Shown in pieces: positions 1 through 9,436 of a stretch of DNA of 64,000 bases. Where the stretch lies: assembly GCA_025353725.1 (NCBI GenBank), contig JANXOF010000037.1, positions 372,001 to 436,000 on the forward strand. Direction: 5' to 3'. Position numbers and translations under genes: made by a program. The notes beneath the pieces were generated by a model. It did not search any database. It was not told where the DNA came from and saw only the letters and a program-made list of their open reading frames with translations. The stretch comes from Polyangiaceae bacterium (GTDB lineage Bacteria; Myxococcota_A; Polyangia; Polyangiales; Polyangiaceae). Every line of letters starts with the position of its first letter. Within the stretch, counting starts at the first letter, position 1.

Positions 1-1
1 C

Positions 2-946
2 CACGATCTGGTCGTGGCCTTAGTGCCGGATGGTCAACGGACGGCGACCTCATCTGAAGCTGCGGCGGAAGAGAGCTTCAAAGGGATGCTCTACGCGCGC
101 TTCGGACGTGCAATCGCCGAGCGCTTTCTCGTGCCGTACAACGAAAAGCTCTACGCGACGGACCTTGCCACGCTCGATAAAGAGGCCATGGGGCGGTTTT
201 TTCCCCACGCGAACCTGCTCGACATTGTCCGCAACATGAAGCTCGCGAACAACGCGAGCTACAACGCCACCTTTACGTATCCGCAAGGCGGCGCCATCCG
301 TTACGTCAACGCCCTCGCGAGTGCGGTCCGAGGCTCGGCCATCGGCTTGAACGAGCCCGTGCTTGCTCTCGACATCGAGCGACGAGTCGCACGCACGTCA
401 ACGCGTGAGATTCACTTCGAGCGATTCGTTTCCTCGGCGCCCTTCAATCGGTTGCTCGCGATGGCTCGGATTCCCCATGACGACGACATTTTCTCGTGGA
501 ACCAGGTTCTCGTTTTTAACCTTGGCTTCGACAAACAAGGAAAAAAAGACGTTCACTGGATGTACTACCCCGACCGCGATGTCTCGTTCTATCGCGTAGG
601 CTTCTACGACACTATCTATGACGCTCCGCGTCTCAGTCTCTACGTCGAAGTGGGCTTTGCGAAGGATGCCGTGATTGACGTGCCCGCCGTTCGCGCACGA
701 GTCCTCGAAGACCTGAAGCGCGTCGGTATTGTCGCCGACCATCGCTTGATCGCGGAGCATTTCGTGGTGATGGATCCCGCGTATGTGCACATTACAAAAC
801 GCTCGCTGGCGGAGCACGCGCGTATCACTGCCGACCTTCGCGCTCGGGGTATTTACTCGATCGGCCGATATGGTGGATGGACGTATTGCAGTATCGAAGA
901 CAACATCGTCGAAGCGCGCGGGCTCGTCGCGGCTCTCCCCCTCTAG
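2..946 (+). CDS. FAD-dependent oxidoreductase, protoporphyrinogen oxidase/UDP-galactopyranose mutase-like (5' end outside window)
   Basis: The reading frame is open from base 2 with no good start, so this is the C-terminal 314 residues of a longer protein; a GTG at base 14 is not a credible start. The N-terminal Rossmann FAD-binding part is missing. The remaining segment has the substrate/FAD-cap pattern seen in flavin amine-oxidase-type proteins annotated as protoporphyrinogen oxidase-like or UDP-galactopyranose mutase-like: a FGRAIAERFLVPYNEKLY stretch, then YPQGGAIRYVNAL, and near the end IYSIGRYGGWTYCSIEDNI, which resembles the last FAD-contacting strand. Such proteins often lie in cell-surface polysaccharide clusters, but no other such gene is visible here. 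The family assignment is from motif memory and the substrate is unknown. Confidence 0.6.
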   Translation, partial: HDLVVALVPDGQRTATSSEAAAEESFKGMLYARFGRAIAERFLVPYNEKLYATDLATLDKEAMGRFFPHANLLDIVRNMKLANNASYNATFTYPQGGAIRYVNALASAVRGSAIGLNEPVLALDIERRVARTSTREIHFERFVSSAPFNRLLAMARIPHDDDIFSWNQVLVFNLGFDKQGKKDVHWMYYPDRDVSFYRVGFYDTIYDAPRLSLYVEVGFAKDAVIDVPAVRARVLEDLKRVGIVADHRLIAEHFVVMDPAYVHITKRSLAEHARITADLRARGIYSIGRYGGWTYCSIEDNIVEARGLVAALPL

Positions 947-949
947 TCG

Positions 950-1870
950 CTACTCTGTCCAGGCAGCGAGGTTGTCCACTCGGAGTTCCACGTCGCTCGT
1001 ACCCCCGAAGCAGAAAAATCCGACGGTGACGGTTTGAAGGCGGCCGTACTTGCATAGCAGGGAAGCAGGAATCGGAGCGTTCGCGAGCGCGACGTTGCCG
1101 TCGATCACGACATTGACTTGCGGAGGCGAGCCCATCGGGCTTCTGATCTCGAGAGCCACGTGCGTCCATGTTCGCGCTTGAACCAAGACTGACAGCGGAA
1201 ACGCTTTCGTCTTCGTTCGGTCCGTTTCCGAATCAAAAATGAGATTTGAGCCCCCCGGTCGGACATCGAAATAGACCTGGCAGGGACCCGTGCCGTCTGG
1301 CGCGGAGACCGTGATGCTGTTGAGAGCTGTACCAAGCGGAAATCCGGTCGTGTCGTCGAGGTGTCCCAAGAGAAGATCGTGTTCGACGCGCACGCGGGTT
1401 GCGTACACTTTACCTACGGAATGCTGCTCGTTGATGTACCGGCATGGCGTTCCTCTTGGCGCTCCGGCGACAGTTACGCGACGGGACGACGGGCGCGACA
1501 CGGCGGACGCGTCGTCCATGGCAAGCGTTCCTTCGCCTTCCACCTCGGAGACCCACCCGGCACCAAACGGCGTGTGGTCGAAGTCTTCACAGAACGTCGG
1601 CGCCTCTTGAAGTCCGGAGCAAAAAGGTCTGCTCGCGCCATCGTTGACGTCGCCTGCGTCGTTTAGCGAACCGTCGGCATTCGTGGCGCTGCCGTCTCCC
1701 GTGGACATGACGTCATCCTCCTCGGCGCCCCCCTCGCGGGTCCCTTTCCACGGTCCGGCGAGGCCGTCGATGCCTACAAGAAGGGTGCAGCTTGCAGTCG
1801 TTGCGAGGACCCCCGCGGCAAGGAGTTTCCTTGCGAACGAACGGGTCGCCGCGACGGATGAACTCGCCAT
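950..1870 (-). CDS. Secreted lipoprotein, LamG/concanavalin-like C-terminal fold suspected
   Basis: The 306-residue product starts at the ATG at 1870; the frame stays open upstream to 2020 but that part overlaps the divergent gene and has no signal peptide. The N-terminus MASSS...RSFARKLLAAGVLATTASC is a lipoprotein signal with Cys28 after Thr-Ala-Ser. The residues after the Cys (TLLVGIDGL) resemble those of the lipoprotein at 14241-15266. A low-complexity Asp/Gly/Asn linker (about 35-75) leads into a domain containing FCEDFD, GTPCRYI and paired strands ending VDNLAAW, reminiscent of jelly-roll (LamG-like) carbohydrate-binding domains. It is divergent from the kinase-like gene starting about 105 bases away. 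No enzymatic motif is visible; surface attachment is inferred from the lipobox. Confidence 0.6.
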   Translation of the reverse strand: MASSSVAATRSFARKLLAAGVLATTASCTLLVGIDGLAGPWKGTREGGAEEDDVMSTGDGSATNADGSLNDAGDVNDGASRPFCSGLQEAPTFCEDFDHTPFGAGWVSEVEGEGTLAMDDASAVSRPSSRRVTVAGAPRGTPCRYINEQHSVGKVYATRVRVEHDLLLGHLDDTTGFPLGTALNSITVSAPDGTGPCQVYFDVRPGGSNLIFDSETDRTKTKAFPLSVLVQARTWTHVALEIRSPMGSPPQVNVVIDGNVALANAPIPASLLCKYGRLQTVTVGFFCFGGTSDVELRVDNLAAWTE

Positions 1871-1974
1871 AAGTTCAACGTTATCACTGCCGGTGCGCGC
1901 GGATAGAAGCCAGAGCTCATGGAAAAGCCGGTCCTCATCGTTCCTCCGCGGTCGACTCGGAACAATTCGGTCAT

Positions 1975-3519
1975 GTGGACTCGCACACTCGCCGACGTGT
2001 GCTAGCCCACAGCCGTCCACCCATGATGTCCCATACCCACCGAAGCACGCCCAAATCGTTGAGCCGACCTCGGCTCCTTCCCGGTCTCGCGCTCCGCGCG
2101 GGCGATGCTATCGCCGGCCGTACGCGCGTCGTGTCGTTGCTCCGGGCCGACCGAGCGTGCGGGCACTTCGCGGCCGTCCAGGAGATGTCGAACACGCCCG
2201 TAGAGGTTCAATTGCTCCTTGCAATGGATGACTCTATCGAACCGATCCACTTTCGGTTTCTCTCGGACGCGCGAAGGGCGGCGTCGCTAAAGTCGGAAGC
2301 CATTCAGCGCATTTTGCAGGTTGGAGTGACGAGCGACGGTCATCCGTTTGTCGTCCGCGAGGCTTCGCGTGGAGAGGTCCTTGCAGACTTACTAAAGAAA
2401 GTCGGCTCACTTTCCACGGAGGACGCTGTCGATGTCGCTCTTGCCGTGTGTGAGGCGCTTGATACGGCGCATGCCTACGGCGTGATTCATGGAGATATCG
2501 ACGCAAGCAGCATCCGCCTCGAGTGGTCGCAGCGCGGCCCCGCACACGTCAAGGTGACCGGCCTTGGAACGTCGCGCGCGCTCGCGATGCTCCCGCACGA
2601 TGGTCGTTCGTTCGCATCCTCGGCATGCCGAGCGCCGGAGCTCCGTTCCGACGAGGAAATCGACGGGCGTGCGGACATTTGGGGAGTCGGCGCACTTCTC
2701 TACACGATGCTCGTAGGCGCGCCGCCGTTCGCAGCTTCTCCGTCCACGATGAACATCGCCGCCGTGCTGGACGAGCCATCGCTTCTCGCCGGTGTGCCTG
2801 ATGATCTCGCCGACATCGTCGACTCATGCCTCGCGCGTGACCCCGCGCAACGTCCTCAAACGGCGGCTTTTCTAGCGTCGAAGCTCGGTCGGTTTGGTAC
2901 GTATCCGGTGGTTCAAAAGAGGGCGCTCGTACTCGTGGAAGACAGCGACGTCGGCGGACGTGCGACGGCGGATCAAGTCTCGAACGACGTGTCTCCGCGT
3001 TCTAAATTCGCGGGTGAGTTCGTTACCGTGGCGGACGTAACGCCGATCCCGACCGTGGTGACGTATGCGCGGGAGCGCGTGGCGCCCGGGATGGACCGGT
3101 CGTCCGCCGCGAATCTTCAGCCGGTGCCCGCTTTACGAAAGGCTCGCGCGTCACGCCCGCTCTTGGTCCTAGCGTTAGGGGGAGCTGCGTTAGCAGCCCT
3201 TCTCGTTGGGGTGTTCGTTTCGAGAGCCTCCCACCCGTCGTTCGCGAAGGTTGACGGAGCGGAGGGGTCGCGTGTCGCGGCGAGCGTTTTTGTCGCGCCT
3301 GAAGCGGCTGAGCTTCTTTCTGCGCCCAAGGCCCCCGAAGTGTCCGCACCGGTCGCGTCGCCGAGTGCGGAGGCACCTGTTCAAGCCGTGCGGACGATCC
3401 CGCCGGCGCCGGTGGCGGTTCAGCCCCCTCGAGCGTCGCGACCTCTTTCGCCACCTCTTCCACGAAAGCCTAAGGCCTCCGATGACGACCTGCGACGTTT
3501 CCTCGAGGACCGCCGATGA
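1975..3519 (+). CDS. Ser/Thr kinase-like membrane protein, probable pseudokinase
   Basis: The product has 514 residues. The fold landmarks of a Hanks-type kinase are present: helix-E region LDTAHAYGVIHGD, then RAPELRSDEEIDGRADIWGVGALLYTMLVG (APE-type and D-W-G segments), followed by a single membrane helix near 393-415 and a Pro/Ala-rich tail. The catalytic parts are altered: HRD is HGD (172-174), the loop Asn is Ser, DFG is replaced by Gly-Leu-Gly (196-198), no Gly-rich loop is evident, and the strand-3 VAIK Lys is not found (VEVQLLL instead). It is therefore probably catalytically dead. The next gene overlaps by four bases (ATGA), so the two are translationally coupled. The start is uncertain: GTG 1975 is used here, and ATG 2023 or 2026 is equally possible. 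Confidence 0.75.
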   Translation: MDSHTRRRVLAHSRPPMMSHTHRSTPKSLSRPRLLPGLALRAGDAIAGRTRVVSLLRADRACGHFAAVQEMSNTPVEVQLLLAMDDSIEPIHFRFLSDARRAASLKSEAIQRILQVGVTSDGHPFVVREASRGEVLADLLKKVGSLSTEDAVDVALAVCEALDTAHAYGVIHGDIDASSIRLEWSQRGPAHVKVTGLGTSRALAMLPHDGRSFASSACRAPELRSDEEIDGRADIWGVGALLYTMLVGAPPFAASPSTMNIAAVLDEPSLLAGVPDDLADIVDSCLARDPAQRPQTAAFLASKLGRFGTYPVVQKRALVLVEDSDVGGRATADQVSNDVSPRSKFAGEFVTVADVTPIPTVVTYARERVAPGMDRSSAANLQPVPALRKARASRPLLVLALGGAALAALLVGVFVSRASHPSFAKVDGAEGSRVAASVFVAPEAAELLSAPKAPEVSAPVASPSAEAPVQAVRTIPPAPVAVQPPRASRPLSPPLPRKPKASDDDLRRFLEDRR

Positions 3520-4631
3520 GTGCGGCTAGGGCTTCCGCGGCTCTCGTTCTCGCGTTGTCCGCGGTAACGTTGACGTGTGCGAGCGAGGCTCGAGCGGAAG
3601 GGCCTGCGGGCGTAGGGTCCCATGCCGACACGCTTTTCCGCGAAGGTCGCTCGCTTCTCGACGCGAAAAATTACGACGAGGCTTGCCCGAAGCTCGCCGA
3701 GAGCCAAAAAGAGGAACCAGGAGCCGGAACGCTTCTTGCTCTCGCGCTCTGCCACGAAGGGCAGGGCAACCTTGCGACGGCGTGGTCGGAGCTCAACGAC
3801 GCGGCAGCCCTAGCCTCGCGCGTGGGGCGCGACGCGCTTGCGTTGGGGGCTCGCAAGCGCGCAGCCGTTCTCTCGCCGCTCCTCGCGCGCGTCGTCGTTC
3901 GGTTGCCGCGTGGCGAGGTGGTTCCCTACAGCGTGGCGTATGACGGCGTTCCGATGGATGCCGCGCAGGTCGGCACCCCGGTTCCCGTGGATCCCGGTGA
4001 GCATCGGATTGACGTGTCGGCGAAAGGAAAAGTCGCCCGCAGCTACATCGTTCGGCTGCTCGGCGCGGGCGCCGTCGAAATCGTCGCGGATAAGTTAGAG
4101 GACGCTGCTCGCGCGCCGTTTGCTTCGGGAACCGCGATGCCCGCGGCTCCGGCAGTTCCGATCGGACCAAGGGTACGAGCTCCGTCGTCGCTTTCCTTGG
4201 CTTCTCTAAATTCGGCGGACGCAGTGCCGGCCGATGGGCCTGAAAACGAGCGCAAGGGTGGCTTCCAGCGCACGATCGGCGTGGTGGTGATTGGTTTGGG
4301 CGTGGGTGGACTCGGCGTGGGCGGCTACTTCGGAGCCCGCGCGCTAGCGCAGTCGGCCGACGCACGGAGGTCATGCAATTCGGCGCTCACGCCCCAATGC
4401 TCGATTGACGCAAGCGAAGCTCGCGCCGGCGCTAAGTCGTCGCTCGCGTCCGGTCTTGCGGGCCTTGCGGCGGGCACGGGCGCCATCGCACTCGGCGCGA
4501 TTCTCTACGCGACCGCGACGTCTCCGACCGCACTGTCGAAGAACGCCGCGCTAAGCAGGAACGTGACCGCTCATCTCACGCCAGATGTCGGGCCGACTCA
4601 CGCCGCACTTGGCGTTATTGGCGCCTTCTAA
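3516..4631 (+). CDS. Secreted TPR protein with PEGA-like segment and membrane helices
   Basis: The 371-residue product starts with a clear Sec signal (ASAALVLALSAVTLTCASEARA). A TPR-like unit follows (ADTLFREGRSLLDAKNYDEACPKLAESQKEEPGAGTL in outline, about 36-75), then a PEGA-like beta segment (RVVVRLPRGE to VPVDPGEHRIDVSAKGK, about 125-180) that in this family presents a structural repeat outside the cytoplasm. Two hydrophobic helices lie near 255-275 and 308-330. The same architecture occurs in the protein at 16630-17430, which also follows a kinase gene. It overlaps the kinase-like gene by four bases, which suggests the pair acts together, perhaps as an envelope partner of the kinase. No enzymatic function is visible. 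Confidence 0.7.
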   Translation: MSAARASAALVLALSAVTLTCASEARAEGPAGVGSHADTLFREGRSLLDAKNYDEACPKLAESQKEEPGAGTLLALALCHEGQGNLATAWSELNDAAALASRVGRDALALGARKRAAVLSPLLARVVVRLPRGEVVPYSVAYDGVPMDAAQVGTPVPVDPGEHRIDVSAKGKVARSYIVRLLGAGAVEIVADKLEDAARAPFASGTAMPAAPAVPIGPRVRAPSSLSLASLNSADAVPADGPENERKGGFQRTIGVVVIGLGVGGLGVGGYFGARALAQSADARRSCNSALTPQCSIDASEARAGAKSSLASGLAGLAAGTGAIALGAILYATATSPTALSKNAALSRNVTAHLTPDVGPTHAALGVIGAF

Positions 4632-5314
4632 TCTCGTCGCGAGGACGGCGCCGCGCGGGGCACCGTCGCGCCGCCCGTGACTCTCAAAGCGTCGAACACA
4701 AGGCCGCTTACGATCCGTGTCCGCGCCAGCGCAAGTCGTTCGGATAAAACGGATTCGCCTCTCGCCGAAGCCACGGTCGTCGCGAAGTGCAGGATCAGGC
4801 AGCGCCGAAGGAACGCGCCAAAAACATACACGTGACCGTCGAGCGCGCCGCCAGCACGACCCGCGTCGACGGAAACCCACACGCGGGAGTCGTAGGCGTC
4901 AGGGCCTTTGAGCGCCTGGTCGTCCACCGTCGTAAGTGTTTTTGAGGTTACCCAGCCGGTAGCTCGCGCTCGTGCCTCACAGGTCGCGCGATTCACGAGC
5001 TCGTCTTCCTGCGTCGTGACGATCTCGAGCCGCGATTGCGTCGCCTCCTGAAGCGCGACGAGCTCGGGGCGCGAGTGGTCGTCGATCCGCCAAGTCTTAC
5101 CGTCGGGGAGAGGAAAAGAAAGTTGAAATCGGTTCGAATGGTAGCGGCCCCATCCTGCTTCCGTCGTCGGGGAGCGCTGAGCCTCTACCGGACGCGAAGG
5201 CCCTGGCACGGTTCGAGCGACGCCTGGCTCTGAACCTCTGCACGCCGCGCACGGGATGGCGAGAACGGTCATCAAACGGACGAGAGTAAAGGCGACAGGC
5301 GAGGGAGGGAGCAC
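4628..5314 (-). CDS. Putative lipoprotein of unknown function
   Basis: The 228-residue product starts at GTG 5314. A hydrophobic N-terminus (VAFTLVRLMTVLAIPCAAC) ends in Cys22/Cys25 and suggests a lipoprotein, although the lipobox is not canonical. The rest is a single small domain beginning GRYHSNRFQLSFPLPDGKTWRIDDHSRPELVALQ and containing Cys residues near 108 and 169. This resembles small secreted domains that cover membrane-interacting or penicillin-binding accessory lipoproteins, but I do not recognise a family. It is convergent with the preceding gene, overlapping it by four bases at the stop codons. Confidence 0.55.
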   Translation of the reverse strand: MLPPSPVAFTLVRLMTVLAIPCAACRGSEPGVARTVPGPSRPVEAQRSPTTEAGWGRYHSNRFQLSFPLPDGKTWRIDDHSRPELVALQEATQSRLEIVTTQEDELVNRATCEARARATGWVTSKTLTTVDDQALKGPDAYDSRVWVSVDAGRAGGALDGHVYVFGAFLRRCLILHFATTVASARGESVLSERLALARTRIVSGLVFDALRVTGGATVPRAAPSSRRD

Positions 5315-5410
5315 CGCGGCCTACACTACCCCTACCGTTCGCCGCGATCCCGTTTCGTGCGCGGTAGGATGCCACCTTCCTCGAAAATGGGCGGTAGAGT
5401 TCGCGCCTCC

Positions 5411-8400
5411 ATGACCGTGCTTGTCATTGCCGAAAAACCGAGCGTCGCGCGCGACATTGCGCATGTTCTCGGAGCTCGCTCCCGGGGAGACGGCTACTTT
5501 CGGGGCGAGGGGAAGCTCGTCACATGGGCCATCGGGCATTTGGTTGCTCTTGCTGAGCCTCATGAAATGAACCCTGCCTGGAAGAAGTGGCGGCTCGAGG
5601 CCCTGCCGCTGCTTCCCGCGACGTGGCCGCTGACCGTTACCGAAAGCACGCGCGGCCAGTTCGATATCGTCCGTCGGCTGCTTGTTTCGGCTGAGGTCCG
5701 AACGGTGGTTTGCGCGACGGACGCCGGCCGCGAGGGCGAGCTTATCTTTCGCTATATCTACGAGGCTGCGCGCTCTAAGAAGCCCGTAAAGCGCTTATGG
5801 ATTTCGTCGCTCACGCCGGACGCTATTGCTGCGGGGTTTCGTACTCTCCAGGATGCTAAGTCGTTTGATCGATTGGCCGATGCCGCGCGTGCACGGAGCC
5901 GAGCCGACTGGCTCGTCGGGATGAATCTCTCCCGCGCGTACAGCGTTCTCCACGATGACAACCTTTCCGTCGGTCGAGTTCAGACGCCTACGCTTGCTAT
6001 CCTCGTGGCGCGCGAGCTCGAGATCCGAGCCTTCGTTCCCGAAGACTACCTCGAGGTCGTGGCCACGTTTGGGTCCATGGCGCCGCCTGACGAGCCGTAC
6101 GACGGCACGTACGTGCGACCCAATGTGCGTGGGCCCGAGGCGAAGCGCCTGCCGGACGATGGGGTCGAAGCCAACGCGATCCTCAACCGTGCGAAACGCG
6201 GTACGGCGCGGATCGAATCCATCGATCGCCAGTCGCGGCGACTTCCGCCGCCTCAGCTGTACGACCTCACCGAATTGCAACGGCACGCCAATCGAATTTT
6301 CGGTTTCACGGCGGCGCGTACGCTGGAAATCGCCCAAAAGCTTTACGAGCGACGAAAGCTCCTAAGCTACCCACGGACGGACAGCCGCTACCTTTCGCAG
6401 AGCGTTGCGGCCACGCTTCCGTCGATTACGCGCGCCATCAAGGATCGTTACGCGGGGAAGATTGCGGCGGGCACCGGCGAAAAAGAGCTCGGGCCGCGTT
6501 TCGTCGATGACGCGAAGGTCTCTGACCACCACGCGATTGTCCCTACCGAGACGCAGGCGCCCGCTGACCTTACGTCCGACGAGCGATCCATCTACGATCT
6601 TGTATGCCGAAGACTGCTTTCTGCGTGGCACGGTGACCACGTCTACGCCGTGACGACGGTGGCTACGGTCGTCGCGTGTGAAAGCACGCTCGATAGGTTT
6701 GCGAGTTCGGGCACGAGCATCGAGACCGTGGGCTGGAAGGTCCTCGACTTGGGCCGTCCCGCCGTCGAATCGACGCTTCCCGGTGGGCTCACGAAAGGCG
6801 AGCCAAGGCGTGTGACCGCCGCCAAAGCCGTCGCGAAAAAGACGCAACCGCCCGCGCGATTGACAGACGGCACGCTTCTTACCGCCATGGAGACCGCCGG
6901 GCGTACGCTTGACGAGAGGGAGCTCTCGAAGGCCATGCAAGACTGCGGTCTCGGGACGCCCGCAACGCGTGCCTCGATCCTCGAGACGTTGCTGCGCCGT
7001 GAATACGTCATCCGTGACGCAAAGGCATTGCAAGCGACGGACAAAGGAGTCGCGCTGATTGGGGTCGTTCACGAACATGTGAAGAGTCCCGCCATGACTG
7101 GCGAGTGGGAGGCGAAGCTCGCGCGTATCGAACGTGGAGAGGTGAAGCTCGCTGCGTTCATGAGCGAAATCGAGCGTTACGTGACGGAGGTCATCGGCAA
7201 CGTGGCCACGGCCAGCGTTCGAGGTCCTTCGGCCAGCGGTTTGGGAAAAACGACCACGGAGCCTCTCGCCAACACGTCGAATGCCGTCGCCCACTCGAAA
7301 TCGAGCTCATTTTCGTCACGGGCGGAGTCGAACCCGACGGCGACTCCCTCCGTACCAAACGCGAAGGCTCGAAAGCCATCGGACGACCTTGCGAGCGTCT
7401 TGCGCACGTCGTTCGGCTTTCCCTCGTTCCGCCCATACCAAGAAGAGGTTTGCCGCGCGGCCGCGTCTGGACGTGACGTACTCCTCGTGATGCCTACGGG
7501 GGCCGGAAAATCGCTTTGCTATCAACTTCCTGGCTTCGCGCGCGGCGGTACGACGCTCGTTGTGAGTCCGCTCATTGCGCTGATGGAGGACCAAGTGGCG
7601 CAGCTCGTTCGGCGTGGCTTTGTGGCCGATCGTATCCACTCCGGTCGCGATCGACTGGATTCGAGGAATGCTTGCAAGGAGTACCTGGAGGGGCGCCTAG
7701 ACTTTCTCTTTATTGCCCCAGAGCGGCTCAAGGTCCCTGGATTTCCCGAAATGCTCGCGCGCCGGAAACCAACACTCATTGCGATTGATGAAGCTCACTG
7801 CATCTCTCAGTGGGGACACGATTTTCGCCCGGATTACCGAATGCTTGGCGAGCGCTTGCCTCTTCTTCGCCCGGCACCCATCGTGGCCCTTACCGCGACG
7901 GCGACGCCTGCGGTGCAAGATGACATCGTAAAGGAGCTTCGCCTCGAGACCGCGACGCGCTTCATTCATGGATTCCGTCGAATCAACATTGGCGTTGAAG
8001 TCATCGAGCGAAGCCCCGGCCAACGCGCCGACGTCGTGAGGCGTCTCCTTGCCACAAAAGCGCAGCGGCCCGCCATTGTCTACGCGCCCACGCGTAAAGA
8101 GGCCGAAGCGCTGGCGACGGACCTGTCCAAGCGCCTGCCCGCGGCCGCGTATCATGCAGGATTAAGGGCAAACGTGCGCGACGAGGTGCAGTCTGCGTTT
8201 CTCGCCGGGAAGCTCGAGGTGATTGTCGCGACGACGGCGTTTGGTATGGGAATCGACAAGGCGGATGTGCGGACGGTCATCCACACTGCGCTTCCGGCTA
8301 CGCTTGAGGGCTATTACCAAGAAATCGGGCGCGCCGGTCGTGACAGCGCACCGTCACGAGCCATCTTGCTTCACTCGTTCGTCGACACGAAGACGCACGA

Positions 8401-9436
8401 GTTCTTTCTCGAGCGTGACTACCCACATGAGGACGTCCTCAAAGCCATCCAAGAGGCCATCCCGGCATGCGGCACCTCGACGTCGGACCTCGGTACGCGT
8501 TCCGGGGTTCCCTCTGATGTGTTTGAAAAGGCGCTCGAGAAGCTTTGGGTGCACGGTGGCGTCATCATAGACGTCGACGACGTGGTGCGTCTGGGTTCGC
8601 GTGCGTGGAGACCCGCCTATGAGCGGCAGCGTGCGCATAAACGCGACCAAATGAACCGGATGCGACGCTACGCGGAGACGCCGTCATGCCGCATGCTTCA
8701 ACTGATTACTCACTTTGGTGATCAGAACGATAGCGGCCTTGCGTGCGGTATTTGCGACGTTTGCTCGCCCGTCACTTGCGTGGCGCAAGTCTTTCGTGGT
8801 CCGAGCGTAGGCGAAGTGCGGGCCGCAGCTCAGATTGTCGCGGCGCTTCGCCTGCGCGACGGCCGCGCCGTAGGTCAAATGCACCGCGATCTCTTCGCAG
8901 GCAGCGACGTCGACAGGCGTGCGCTGGAGCACGTACTGGGGGGACTCGTGCGCGCAGGAGAGGTGAAGCTCGCCCACGACGAGTTTGTCAAAGACGGCGT
9001 GACGATTACCTTTCAGCGCGTCTACCTTTTGCCTGACGGTCGAGCCGACAACGCACAAGTGAGGGCGCGGGAGTTGGCGATAAGCGAGGTGCCCGATGCG
9101 CAGTCGTCGCGCGTTCGCGGTAGCGTGAAAAAGCGAACCAAGGTCGCCAAGTTGCCCGCGCGTGGTAAGGGCGGTTCGAGTGCTTCAGTGCGTACGGACG
9201 AGGGGAGTGCCATCGCGGATGCGCTGCGGGCCTGGCGAGCGTCGGAGTCGAAGGCGCGCCGCGTGCCGGCGTTCCGCATTCTCACGGACCGAGCGCTTCA
9301 GGCCATCGCGAGTGCGCGTCCTAAGAATGAAGAGGAGCTGCTCGACGTTGCCGGGGTGGCGGCGGCTCTTACGCAGAAATACGGTCGAAAACTTCTAAAA
9401 ATAGTCGCGCAACCGGCTACCGCAAGAGCGCGGTAA
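5411..9436 (+). CDS. DNA topoisomerase III fused to RecQ helicase
   Basis: One uninterrupted 1341-residue reading frame carries two complete enzymes. Residues 1 to about 605 are a type IA topoisomerase III: TOPRIM start VLVIAEKPSVARDIA, the acidic DAGREGE motif with Asp104, and the active-site YPRTDSRYLS with Tyr320, close to where E. coli TopB has it. A Ser/Thr/Ala-rich linker (about 610-660) leads to a RecQ helicase: Walker A MPTGAGKS with Lys700, DEAH at 793-796, helicase-C motif QEIGRAGRD, and a zinc-binding Cys cluster (CRMLQL...CGICDVC). A winged-helix-like region and an HRDC-like domain (about 1258-1335) follow. The domain order unites the partners that act as separate proteins in RecQ/TopoIII double-Holliday-junction dissolution. 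ATG 5411 is preferred because TopoIII proteins begin at this point; the frame extends to 5357. The usual C-terminal topoisomerase zinc ribbon is not seen. Confidence 0.93.
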   Translation: MTVLVIAEKPSVARDIAHVLGARSRGDGYFRGEGKLVTWAIGHLVALAEPHEMNPAWKKWRLEALPLLPATWPLTVTESTRGQFDIVRRLLVSAEVRTVVCATDAGREGELIFRYIYEAARSKKPVKRLWISSLTPDAIAAGFRTLQDAKSFDRLADAARARSRADWLVGMNLSRAYSVLHDDNLSVGRVQTPTLAILVARELEIRAFVPEDYLEVVATFGSMAPPDEPYDGTYVRPNVRGPEAKRLPDDGVEANAILNRAKRGTARIESIDRQSRRLPPPQLYDLTELQRHANRIFGFTAARTLEIAQKLYERRKLLSYPRTDSRYLSQSVAATLPSITRAIKDRYAGKIAAGTGEKELGPRFVDDAKVSDHHAIVPTETQAPADLTSDERSIYDLVCRRLLSAWHGDHVYAVTTVATVVACESTLDRFASSGTSIETVGWKVLDLGRPAVESTLPGGLTKGEPRRVTAAKAVAKKTQPPARLTDGTLLTAMETAGRTLDERELSKAMQDCGLGTPATRASILETLLRREYVIRDAKALQATDKGVALIGVVHEHVKSPAMTGEWEAKLARIERGEVKLAAFMSEIERYVTEVIGNVATASVRGPSASGLGKTTTEPLANTSNAVAHSKSSSFSSRAESNPTATPSVPNAKARKPSDDLASVLRTSFGFPSFRPYQEEVCRAAASGRDVLLVMPTGAGKSLCYQLPGFARGGTTLVVSPLIALMEDQVAQLVRRGFVADRIHSGRDRLDSRNACKEYLEGRLDFLFIAPERLKVPGFPEMLARRKPTLIAIDEAHCISQWGHDFRPDYRMLGERLPLLRPAPIVALTATATPAVQDDIVKELRLETATRFIHGFRRINIGVEVIERSPGQRADVVRRLLATKAQRPAIVYAPTRKEAEALATDLSKRLPAAAYHAGLRANVRDEVQSAFLAGKLEVIVATTAFGMGIDKADVRTVIHTALPATLEGYYQEIGRAGRDSAPSRAILLHSFVDTKTHEFFLERDYPHEDVLKAIQEAIPACGTSTSDLGTRSGVPSDVFEKALEKLWVHGGVIIDVDDVVRLGSRAWRPAYERQRAHKRDQMNRMRRYAETPSCRMLQLITHFGDQNDSGLACGICDVCSPVTCVAQVFRGPSVGEVRAAAQIVAALRLRDGRAVGQMHRDLFAGSDVDRRALEHVLGGLVRAGEVKLAHDEFVKDGVTITFQRVYLLPDGRADNAQVRARELAISEVPDAQSSRVRGSVKKRTKVAKLPARGKGGSSASVRTDEGSAIADALRAWRASESKARRVPAFRILTDRALQAIASARPKNEEELLDVAGVAAALTQKYGRKLLKIVAQPATARAR

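Noticed and set aside
6362-7294. Long open frame on the minus strand inside the TopoIII-RecQ gene
   Set aside because: It is antisense to a strongly conserved enzyme domain, and codon-phase bias of GC-rich DNA readily creates such frames; similar ones occur at 21138-22040 and 51098-52168. No protein motif is visible in them.
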